A DNA stretch of 7,228 bases, taken from contig JAEZWE010000239.1 of assembly GCA_023420435.1 (NCBI GenBank), forward strand, positions 1 to 7,228, in the 5' to 3' direction. The DNA comes from Bacteroidota bacterium. Lineage in GTDB: Bacteria; Bacteroidota; Bacteroidia; Flavobacteriales; Weeksellaceae. Under the pieces are notes generated by a model, which was not told the DNA's origin, did no database searches, and worked only from the letters and a program-made list of their open reading frames with translations. Below are positions 1 to 6,428 of the stretch, piece after piece. How positions within the stretch are numbered: the first letter of the stretch is position 1; every line of letters begins with the position of its first letter. Position numbers and translations under genes: made by a program.

Positions 1-441
1 GAAAATCACCGTTTCATCAGTTTAATGGCGCATTTAAACGGAGCCAGAATTGCCGAAATGCCAGTAAAACATCACGCCAGACAATTCGGAGTCTCCAAAT
101 ATGGGATGAACCGAACTTTTAAAGTGATTAACGATTTGCTTTTGGTTTTGTTCAACAAAAAATATCTGTCGAAACCCATTTATCTTTTTGGAAATATTGG
201 GATTATTACCTTTGCTTTGGGTGCATTAATCAACATTTATCTTTTGATTTTGAAAATTTTAGGAAACGAAATTGGAGGAAGACCACTCTTGATTTTGGGC
301 GTTTTATTGATTTTTATTGGAATACAGTTTTTTACAACAGGAATTATCATCGATATGTTGATGAAAACTTATTACGAATCGCAGGATAAACGTCCATTCA
401 ATATTAGAAAAATCACCGATTTTGGAACGCAGGGCGCTTAA
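1..441 (+). CDS. Membrane-anchored family 2 glycosyltransferase, C-terminal part (5' end outside window)
   Basis: The reading frame is open from base 1, so the gene starts upstream of the window; the ATG at 25 is internal. About 146 residues are visible. They begin with ENHRFISLMAHLNGARIAEMPV followed by HHARQFGVSKYG. This pattern (H-R-F-I, then basic and aromatic residues around G-x-SKYG) is what follows the catalytic domain in GT-A family 2 enzymes of the polyprenyl-phosphate glycosyltransferase type (GtrB/CsbB/DPM1-like). Two hydrophobic segments follow, around PIYLFGNIGIITFALGALI and PLLILGVLLIFIGIQFF, the usual C-terminal membrane anchor of this group. By family it would transfer a nucleotide sugar to a lipid carrier on the cytoplasmic face of the inner membrane; donor and acceptor cannot be read from this fragment. 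The catalytic DxD region lies outside the window. It overlaps the next gene by 20 bp, suggesting one operon. Confidence 0.88.
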   Translation, partial: ENHRFISLMAHLNGARIAEMPVKHHARQFGVSKYGMNRTFKVINDLLLVLFNKKYLSKPIYLFGNIGIITFALGALINIYLLILKILGNEIGGRPLLILGVLLIFIGIQFFTTGIIIDMLMKTYYESQDKRPFNIRKITDFGTQGA

Positions 442-1285
442 AAAAGCAGGAATAAATTTCCTGAAAATCCTTATTAGCGGTGTTTTGCTGTATTTCGTTT
501 TTACGAAAATCCCGTTTCGTGAAGTTTCAAAATTATGGAAAACCATTGATGTTTTTTATCTGATTTTAGGAGGAATTTTTTTTCTGGCTTCACAAATTAT
601 TTCCGCAAAAAGACTGGATTTTTTCCTCAAAAAAAATGAATTTAATTTGAGTTTCAAAAGCAATTTGGAACTTTACTTTTTGGGAATGTTTTACAATTTT
701 TTTATTCCGGGTGGAATTGGCGGAGATGCTTATAAAATTTACCTTCTTAACAAGAAATTTGGTTGGAGCGCCAAAAAACTCACTTCCTCACTTTTTGCAG
801 ATCGTTTAAGCGGACTTATTGCGATTTGCTTAATTATTTGTCTTTTTGGATTTTTCTCTTTAATTGAGTTTAAATTTTGGTTTATTCTTTTATTTCTTGC
901 AGGACTTTTTTTAGGGTTTTTCATTTTTAGAAAACTATTTTCCACGTTTGAAAAAATTTATTGGAAAACTTTGAGATTCTCTTTTGCGGTTCAATTTTTA
1001 CAAATTTTCTGTTTTATTTTTTTACTGAAAAGCATTGGTGTTACTGAAGGTTTTGTAAATTATTCCCTACTTTTTCTGGGAAGTTCGGTGTTGAGCTTAA
1101 TTTCGTTTGCCGGAATTGGAATTCGGGAAATGCTTTTTCTGCAAGCCTCAAAATATTTTGAATTTTCTCCGGAATATTCCATTTCAGCCTCTTTAATTTT
1201 TACAGTTATCACCGCATTTTTCTCTCTTTTTGGATTGTTTTTCCAACTAAGAACATTAAATTTGAAAACTACTGAATCCGAATGA
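422..1285 (+). CDS. Flippase-like / lysylphosphatidylglycerol synthase TM-domain membrane protein
   Basis: A 287-residue polytopic inner-membrane protein of the LPG_synthase_TM family (PF03706, formerly UPF0104, also called flippase-like domain). Roughly seven or eight hydrophobic segments are visible, for example at about residues 11-29, 43-61, 132-148, 152-168, 187-203, 213-230 and 255-275. Family marks are PGGIGGD at 96-102, ADRLSGL at 126-132 and the loop SFAGIGIREMLFL near 228-240. The cytoplasmic lysyl-transferase domain of true MprF is absent, so amino-acylation of lipids is not expected; stand-alone members are usually linked to lipid or glycolipid translocation, without firm proof. 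The start is TTG at 422: the frame is closed by a TGA at 362-364, and between them I see no ATG or GTG, only TTG at 422 and the rarer ATT codons. It overlaps the glycosyltransferase by 20 bp and ends in an ATGA overlap with pssA. The coupling to a lipid-sugar transferase suggests it handles that enzyme's lipid product, which is inference. Confidence 0.87.
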   Translation: MERRALKKAGINFLKILISGVLLYFVFTKIPFREVSKLWKTIDVFYLILGGIFFLASQIISAKRLDFFLKKNEFNLSFKSNLELYFLGMFYNFFIPGGIGGDAYKIYLLNKKFGWSAKKLTSSLFADRLSGLIAICLIICLFGFFSLIEFKFWFILLFLAGLFLGFFIFRKLFSTFEKIYWKTLRFSFAVQFLQIFCFIFLLKSIGVTEGFVNYSLLFLGSSVLSLISFAGIGIREMLFLQASKYFEFSPEYSISASLIFTVITAFFSLFGLFFQLRTLNLKTTESE

Positions 1286-1998
1286 AATTTCTAAAAAACA
1301 ACTTTGCCAATATGCTTACTCTTGGAAATCTTTTTTCCGGAAGTGTTGGTGCTATACATTTAATAAAAGGGGATTATCAAATAACGGCAATTTGTATTAT
1401 CATTTCCTTAGTTCTCGATTTTTTTGACGGTTTTGTAGCCAGAGCTTTAAAATCGAACTCCAATCTTGGAGTTCAGCTAGATTCTTTGGCTGATATGGTG
1501 AGCTTCGGATTAATTCCGGGATTAGCGATGTATAAAATGCTGGAACCTTTTGAAAATTCAATTTTCGGAACCGAAATGCCATTTGAATTAAAATATTTGG
1601 GTCTTTTTATTACGCTGTTTTCCTGTTTGAGGTTGGCAATTTTCAATTTGGATGAAGAGCAGAAATTTTATTTTAAAGGATTAAATACGCCTTCCAATAC
1701 GATTTTCATTTTTGGAATTTATTATTACTTAACGGAAAATAATATTTTAATTAATTCAATTGTTTCAACGCCAGTTTTACTAATCATGCTAACCATAATT
1801 TCTTCCTGGCTTCTCATTTCTCCAATAAAAATGATTGCGATGAAATTTAAATCCATGAAAATAGAAGATAATATGCCAAAAATCGTTTTGCTGATAGGCG
1901 GAATTCTCATTTTACTCTTTTTTAAAATTTTGGGAATTCCATTAATCATTATTTGGTATATTTTGGTTTCATTGTTATTTCAAAAACAACTTAAATAA
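1282..1998 (+). CDS. pssA: CDP-diacylglycerol--serine O-phosphatidyltransferase (phosphatidylserine synthase)
   Basis: A 238-residue integral membrane enzyme of the CDP-alcohol phosphatidyltransferase family. The full signature D-x2-D-G-x2-A-R-x8-G-x3-D-x3-D is present: D46, D49, G50, A53, R54, G63, D67 and D71, the metal- and CDP-binding residues. The N-terminal FANMLTLGNLFSG stretch (about 8-20) is typical of the PssA subgroup, as is the length (about 230-250). It would make phosphatidylserine from CDP-diacylglycerol and serine, the first step toward phosphatidylethanolamine, a main flavobacterial lipid. Hydrophobic helices continue to the C-terminus (for example 200-235). The ATG at 1282 overlaps the preceding stop codon (ATGA), implying translational coupling. 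Other CDP-alcohol transferases (PgsA, archaetidylserine or inositol-phosphate types) share the signature; the N-terminus and length favour serine as acceptor. No decarboxylase (psd) gene is visible here. Confidence 0.88.
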   Translation: MKFLKNNFANMLTLGNLFSGSVGAIHLIKGDYQITAICIIISLVLDFFDGFVARALKSNSNLGVQLDSLADMVSFGLIPGLAMYKMLEPFENSIFGTEMPFELKYLGLFITLFSCLRLAIFNLDEEQKFYFKGLNTPSNTIFIFGIYYYLTENNILINSIVSTPVLLIMLTIISSWLLISPIKMIAMKFKSMKIEDNMPKIVLLIGGILILLFFKILGIPLIIIWYILVSLLFQKQLK

Positions 1999-2001
1999 AT
2001 C

Positions 2002-2062
2002 TTACGCTGATTACGCTGATTTGCAGATTTCTATAATCTTCACTATTTGCAAAATCTGCGGA
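2002..2062 (+). repeat. Tandem 9-bp repeat plus imperfect inverted repeat in the pssA-exonuclease gap
   Basis: The 74-bp gap after pssA starts with two exact copies of TTACGCTGA (2002-2010 and 2011-2019). Next comes GCAGATTT (2023-2030), which has an exact reverse complement AAATCTGC at 2052-2059, leaving a 21-base loop; G-T pairing could extend the stem slightly. Words of the type ACGCTGATT and AATCTGCG recur, to my recollection, in intergenic repeats of many flavobacterial genomes, so this may be one worn copy of a dispersed family. There is no T-run after the stem, so it is not a clear terminator, and the exonuclease could be partly read from the upstream operon. A TTTG at 2020-2023 and ATTTG at 2045-2049 are loosely spaced like flavobacterial -33/-7 boxes but match poorly. 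Confidence 0.5.
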
Positions 2063-2072
2063 AAAAAATCTT

Positions 2073-2837
2073 ATGAATTTAAAACTCCATAAACCATTGT
2101 GTGTTTTCGATTTAGAAACCACAGGAATTAATGTCGCCAAAGACAAAATTGTTGAAATCTGCATTTTAAAAGTAAATCCAGATGCTTCCAGAGAAAGTAA
2201 AACTTGGCTGGTAAATCCAGAAACTTCCATTCCGAAAGAAGCTTCTGATGTTCACGGAATTTTTGATGAAGATGTAAAAGATGCGCCAAAATTTAGAGAA
2301 ATTGCGCCAAAAATTATGGAAATGATTTCGGGAAGCGATTTGGGCGGATTCAACTCCAATCGTTTTGATGTTCCTTTGCTTGCTGAAGAGCTTTTGCGCG
2401 CCGAAATTGATTTTGATTTGAGTAAATTCAAATTAATCGATGCGCAAACCATTTTTCATAAAAAAGAACCAAGAAATCTTTCTGCGGCATATCAATTCTA
2501 TTGCGGAAAAACTTTAGAAAATGCACATTCTGCAGAAGCGGATGTTATGGCAACATTTGAAGTTTTAGATGCCCAAGTTGGAAAATATGAAGATTTACCT
2601 AACGAAATTGCTGGTTTAAGTGACTATTCATTCCACAACCGTTTTGCAGATTTAGCCGGATTTATTGCTTTTGATGATGAAGAAAAAGAAATTTTCACTT
2701 TCGGGAAGTATAAAGGACAACGTGTGAAAGAAGTTTTCCAGAAAGATTTAGGCTATTTTGGATGGATCCAGAATGCTGATTTTCCTTTGTTTACTAAAAA
2801 GGTTTTAACCGGAATTCAGTTGAGATCAAAATTTTAA
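2073..2837 (+). CDS. DnaQ-like DEDDh 3'-5' exonuclease with C-terminal FGKYKG domain
   Basis: A 254-residue cytoplasmic protein with an exonuclease domain at about residues 8-170. All DEDDh catalytic residues are visible: D13 and E15 in VFDLETTG (motif I), D99 in SNRFDVPLL (motif II), and H152 with D157 in HSAEADVMAT (motif III). This is the fold of the DNA polymerase III epsilon subunit and related nucleases, which remove 3' nucleotides using two metal ions. After a short linker the C-terminus (about 205-245) carries FTFGKYKGQRVKEV and GYFGWIQNADFPLFTKK, resembling the small DUF3820-type domain found attached to exonucleases in Bacteroidota. It is probably not the replicative proofreader itself, since no polymerase-binding tail is recognisable; a repair or RNA-trimming role is equally possible. 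ATG at 2073 places motif I at the usual distance from the N-terminus. The gene ends before a shared two-way terminator. Confidence 0.88.
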   Translation: MNLKLHKPLCVFDLETTGINVAKDKIVEICILKVNPDASRESKTWLVNPETSIPKEASDVHGIFDEDVKDAPKFREIAPKIMEMISGSDLGGFNSNRFDVPLLAEELLRAEIDFDLSKFKLIDAQTIFHKKEPRNLSAAYQFYCGKTLENAHSAEADVMATFEVLDAQVGKYEDLPNEIAGLSDYSFHNRFADLAGFIAFDDEEKEIFTFGKYKGQRVKEVFQKDLGYFGWIQNADFPLFTKKVLTGIQLRSKF

Positions 2838-2873
2838 ATTTTCAAAAAATCTATTTTAGGAATTCAAAAAATA

Positions 2874-2907
2874 AAAAAACCGTTACAATTTTTAGTAACG
2901 GTTTTTT
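2874..2907. terminator. Bidirectional Rho-independent terminator between convergent genes
   Basis: A perfect 13-bp stem: six A then CCGTTAC (2874-2886) pairs with GTAACGG then six T (2895-2907), around an 8-base loop. The A-run on the left and T-run on the right give a U-tract in both directions, so it can end the exonuclease transcript (+) 36 bp after its stop codon and the T9SS protein transcript (-) 18 bp after its stop codon. Position and symmetry both fit this dual role. Confidence 0.9.
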
Positions 2908-2925
2908 ATTTAGAGTAATAGATTA

Positions 2926-5900
2926 TTATTTCTTGATTATCATCTTCGAGCTTCCATAATCTACTTCATCACTTTTAATCGTGAAAATGTAAACACCGTT
3001 TGGAATTGCTGTATTTTCAAACTTCAATTCGTTTCTTCCTTCCTGCAAATAAACGTTTTCTTTGAATATCAATTTACCTGTAGTATCGTAAACTTTTGCT
3101 GTAGCAATATTGTTTTTATCGCTATACAACAAACAATTGAATGTTCCGTTGGAAGGATTTGGATAAATCACAAATTCATTTTCCATCATCGTCAACAAGC
3201 TTTCGTAACCTTCTGGTGCTGTTTTCGTGAATTTTACTTCTTTAATCATCAAATCTAAAACATTCGTTTTTGCTTCTTTCGGTAAGAAAGTAAATGTTAG
3301 TGATGTTAAATCTTCCACTGTCATGGTATTATTATTTGCAGCTGATTTAAAATAATCGAAAGGAATATAATACGTTTGTTCTGTTGATCTTACGTTTAGA
3401 GGAGCTTTAAATTGGTTTTTCCAATCCGTAATTCCTGCTTTTACAAGCCCGATATCCAACAATCCTGTTCCTGTAGCGGTGAAAGCTAAGAATTTATATT
3501 CGCTGTAATCTGCAGGTAAATTTCCTGGCAATAAAGATTTATAAAGCGTGAAGTAATCATCCGTAGTTACTTTTACATTTACGGTTCTGTGAATTTCATA
3601 TTCATCATCTTTATAAACTCTTTCGAAATTATTGAAAATTCTGTAATTGTTGATTACGGTATACTCTTTATCAAAATCTTGTCCCCAGTTTCCGTCTGCA
3701 TGATAAAAAGCATCCTGTGTGGCACCATCCACTCTTATTAAACCATCAAACTCATAAGCATCACCGATATTGAAACGAACTTCATCTTCAATTTGTGTAT
3801 TTACCGGTGCATAAAGTTGTGCATAACCGTTGGTTTCAGTATAATTTTCTTCAATTTCAATTTCAACGTTTTGTCCGATTTCTAAACTTCTTAAATTCAA
3901 AACCAAATCTGTTCCTTGTCTGGAAACTTTTGAAGCATAAGTTTTCGGTACTTTCTGAATTTCAGTTTGTGTTAAAGGCATTGATCCGTTTAATGTGGTT
4001 AAAATATCACCCACTAATTTATAAGTATAAGATGGATTGGTTGACCAAACTTGGAAATTGAATACATTTTCAGAAATTGCATATTCTTTCACAAACCAAT
4101 TCGTTTGAAGTGAATAATTTGAATCCGCTGCATTTTTTCCTACTGCGAAAGAAATAGCATATTCTACAGAACCATTTCTTTGCTTAATGGCTTGCTCCAA
4201 GAAATTATATCCATTAATTTGTACGGTTTTCACATATAAAATTTCTGCACCTTTTAATCTGTCACAAGAAGCTTTGGTATGGTTGTAAACTTTATTTTCC
4301 GTTCTAATTCCTAAAACCACGGCTTTTGTTCTTCCACCAAGAGAATAATCCACACTTAAAACTTCAGCAGCTGTAGTGTAATCTAAAATATCGGTTGGTG
4401 ATGTTGTATGTGCAACACTTCCAGCAGCTAATTGTGTTGGGAACATATTAGACAATGTAAGCGCAGCTAAAGAATTTGTAGATGCTAAATTTGCATTATT
4501 ACCAAAAGAAGTGTTATTGAACAACATGGCATCAGTTTTCACCAAAGTTGTCGGTAAACTATTTTTCTTTCTTTGGATATATCTTTTGGAAACCGCATCT
4601 CCTAAACTTTCACTTTCCAATCCACCATCGTTTCCTGTACTAACATCATTAGCATCAACAACCACCGATATAGTTACTGTTTTACTACATCCATTTGTAT
4701 CCACTGCATTTATTTTTACATTATATAATCCTGCAGCAGTATAAGTAAAGCTTACAACACTTTGATTTGCGAAAAGTCCGGATGTTCCATCATTTTCCCA
4801 AGAATATGAGGTAAAATCTGAAGGATTGGACAAAGTAATTTGTTTAGTAACCGATCCAGATCCTGAAGAAGTGGAGTTCGTTACACTGATAGAAGGTGTT
4901 TTTACAGCATAAACGGTAACATTATAAGATTTTGAAGTACTTCCTCCAGAATTTGTAGAAGTTAAAGTTACTGTATAAGTTCCAGGAGTGGTATAACTGT
5001 GGGTAGGACTCATGTTGGTACTGGTATTACCATCTCCAAAATTCCACGCATAAGTTACAGGAGTTGTCCCTGTTGTTGTATTGGTAAATTCAAAAGAATT
5101 TCCTGTAAAACATTGTGTATCATCGTTAATTGTAAAATCGGTTGCTGGTGCATTAATTACAGGGGCTGCACAAGTAGGAATTGTTGGTGTAAAAGGGGCA
5201 TGATGCATTTCACCACCATTTTGATTGAATTTTTTGGCAATAACCTGACCTTCAATGTTAGAATTATTTGTTTTCTTAAATTCTGCAAAAGGAGCAAAAA
5301 CGGTCCCTTCCAAAGTATCTCCTTGTATTAAATGAAGGTTTGTCGTATTATAGAAATTATAAATAACATACGGACAGTTTTGTTTACCACCAAATGCAGG
5401 TTGATTCCATACTTTCCAGTTAAAAGTTCCCGGTGCATTAACATTAATTATTAAAACTTTGCTTGCGCTTGGTTGTCCTAAGTCAAATTTCAATTCATTG
5501 ATACTGTTCATTTCTGCTCCAGTAATATTGAAAATATTAACCCCATTTTGCAAATCAATTTTCACTTGATTTGGAAGTGCTGTACCTGTAGGAATTAAAA
5601 CTCCATTAGCATTTCTTAAAACTGCATTATGTGTACATTGCGACATATCTAATGAAGAAGCTCTCATTTGAGTAAATGCACTCGCAAAATCAATGATATT
5701 ACCTTGATGGATAGGATTATTGGTTGTACTTACAGGATTGTTGCTAGTCCCAAAATAGATGGCATTATTCTGTATTGATATTCTGGGTGAACTGTCGTAA
5801 CCTCCATTGGACTGAGTAACTCTTATGGGTGCATAAGCATTGTTATTATCTTTGTACCAAATTTTTGCTCCGGTATCGTTTCCGATTTTTACATAACCAT

Positions 5901-6189
5901 TATTAACTTTTAGATCACCAGAGTTAAAATTTAAAGATCCTCCAACTAAAAGTCCAATTTTTTGTCCACCAACTTGGAATGTACCGTGATTATGGATGTT
6001 AACTTGATAATTTCCTGAAATTTTCAAATCACCACCAACCGCTACTGGACCTTCTGCTTCATTTGTTTTTAATTCTAAAAAATTTTCAACAAAAACATTA
6101 AAACCTAAAGCAGGTGCAGTAGGACTTTGTGTGTAATAATAACTACTAAAAATTAAGAAAATCGATAAAAGAGATATTTTTTTTCTCAT
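2926..6189 (-). CDS. Large secreted/surface protein: choice-of-anchor A, two PKD domains, T9SS type A sorting domain
   Basis: A 1087-residue modular protein. Residues 1 to about 20 are a Sec signal peptide (MRKK, then a hydrophobic core, likely cut near YYTQ-S) with no lipobox cysteine. Residues about 27-332 match the choice-of-anchor A domain: LGFNVFVENFLEL, GPVAVGGDL, LLVGGSLNF and, near the end, GTVFAPFAEF and IEGQVIAKKF. Two PKD domains follow, about 341-427 (WNFGDGNTS with HSYTTPGTYTVTLT) and 430-511 (a degenerate SWENDG with FTYTAAGLYNVKI). Residues 512 to about 1000 match no family I can name; about 880-988 resembles a galactose-binding-like beta-sandwich. Residues about 1006-1087 are a T9SS type A sorting domain (VIYPNPSNGTF, KVYDTTGKLIF, NGVYIFTI, KMIIKK at the end), so the protein should cross the outer membrane by T9SS and be attached or released. 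No catalytic motif is evident; adhesion or matrix binding is the likeliest role, by inference. ATG at 6189 directly precedes the signal peptide. The gene stands alone, convergent with the exonuclease and divergent from the next gene. Confidence 0.9.
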   Translation of the reverse strand: MRKKISLLSIFLIFSSYYYTQSPTAPALGFNVFVENFLELKTNEAEGPVAVGGDLKISGNYQVNIHNHGTFQVGGQKIGLLVGGSLNFNSGDLKVNNGYVKIGNDTGAKIWYKDNNNAYAPIRVTQSNGGYDSSPRISIQNNAIYFGTSNNPVSTTNNPIHQGNIIDFASAFTQMRASSLDMSQCTHNAVLRNANGVLIPTGTALPNQVKIDLQNGVNIFNITGAEMNSINELKFDLGQPSASKVLIINVNAPGTFNWKVWNQPAFGGKQNCPYVIYNFYNTTNLHLIQGDTLEGTVFAPFAEFKKTNNSNIEGQVIAKKFNQNGGEMHHAPFTPTIPTCAAPVINAPATDFTINDDTQCFTGNSFEFTNTTTGTTPVTYAWNFGDGNTSTNMSPTHSYTTPGTYTVTLTSTNSGGSTSKSYNVTVYAVKTPSISVTNSTSSGSGSVTKQITLSNPSDFTSYSWENDGTSGLFANQSVVSFTYTAAGLYNVKINAVDTNGCSKTVTISVVVDANDVSTGNDGGLESESLGDAVSKRYIQRKKNSLPTTLVKTDAMLFNNTSFGNNANLASTNSLAALTLSNMFPTQLAAGSVAHTTSPTDILDYTTAAEVLSVDYSLGGRTKAVVLGIRTENKVYNHTKASCDRLKGAEILYVKTVQINGYNFLEQAIKQRNGSVEYAISFAVGKNAADSNYSLQTNWFVKEYAISENVFNFQVWSTNPSYTYKLVGDILTTLNGSMPLTQTEIQKVPKTYASKVSRQGTDLVLNLRSLEIGQNVEIEIEENYTETNGYAQLYAPVNTQIEDEVRFNIGDAYEFDGLIRVDGATQDAFYHADGNWGQDFDKEYTVINNYRIFNNFERVYKDDEYEIHRTVNVKVTTDDYFTLYKSLLPGNLPADYSEYKFLAFTATGTGLLDIGLVKAGITDWKNQFKAPLNVRSTEQTYYIPFDYFKSAANNNTMTVEDLTSLTFTFLPKEAKTNVLDLMIKEVKFTKTAPEGYESLLTMMENEFVIYPNPSNGTFNCLLYSDKNNIATAKVYDTTGKLIFKENVYLQEGRNELKFENTAIPNGVYIFTIKSDEVDYGSSKMIIKK

Positions 6190-6428
6190 ATTTGTTTATT
6201 TTTAAGGGATGCAAATTTACAAATATCTTTTATATAAATAAAAGAAATACAATTTATTAACTGCAGAATAGATGCTATAAATAATAAAAAAATTTACAAA
6301 ACATCCATAACAATTAACACAAATATATTATTTTTTTTGAAATAATAAAATATATTTACTTAATTAACGATATTTATGCTAAATTCTGTAAAATAACATA
6401 AATATAAATACAATACTTAAAATATAAA
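6190..6428. other. AT-rich divergent intergenic region
   Basis: This 239-bp gap lies between the divergent starts of the T9SS protein and the FAH-family gene and must hold both promoters. It is almost entirely A and T and carries no credible coding frame. An A/T-only imperfect palindrome lies at 6321-6357 (AAATATATT at 6321-6329 against AATATATTT at 6349-6357, with ATTATTT / AAATAAT inside it). A TATATTTA at 6351-6358 is one base off the -7 consensus for the rightward gene, but the TTTG at 6336-6339 is only 11 bases upstream, too close for a normal -33 box. I see no recognisable riboswitch or operator. Confidence 0.5.
6212..6252 (-). promoter_or_regulatory. Candidate Bacteroidota-type promoter for the T9SS surface protein
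   Basis: On the minus strand, TAAATTTG (6219 to 6212) fits the Bacteroidota -7 consensus TAnnTTTG exactly and ends 22 bases before the ATG at 6189, allowing a short leader. An overlapping alternative, GATATTTG (6227 to 6220), has one mismatch but has a TTG (6252 to 6250) 22 bases upstream, a reasonable -33 distance; the exact -7 match has no TTG at the usual spacing. The region is very AT-rich, so chance matches are likely. Confidence 0.4.

Noticed and set aside
422..1285. Identification of the second gene as MprF lysylphosphatidylglycerol synthase
   Set aside because: Only the membrane domain is present; the cytoplasmic aminoacyl-transferase domain that makes lysyl-PG is missing, and the gene ends in pssA rather than continuing into it.
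3795..4061. Plus-strand open frame antisense to the T9SS protein
   Set aside because: Phe/Leu/Asn-rich translation with no recognisable domain, as expected from reading an AT-rich gene backwards; it overlaps a clear coding region entirely.
4999..5331. Plus-strand open frame antisense to the T9SS protein, with a cysteine-rich stretch (RSCPCCCIGKFKR)
   Set aside because: It lies fully inside the well-supported choice-of-anchor/PKD coding sequence on the other strand; the cysteines arise from antisense reading of common Ala/Pro/Thr codons, and no family pattern or initiation context supports it.
6321..6357. A/T-only imperfect palindrome upstream of the FAH-family gene, considered as an operator
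   Set aside because: In a stretch with almost no G or C, inverted repeats of 7-9 bp are expected by chance; there is no second copy or recognisable operator motif.
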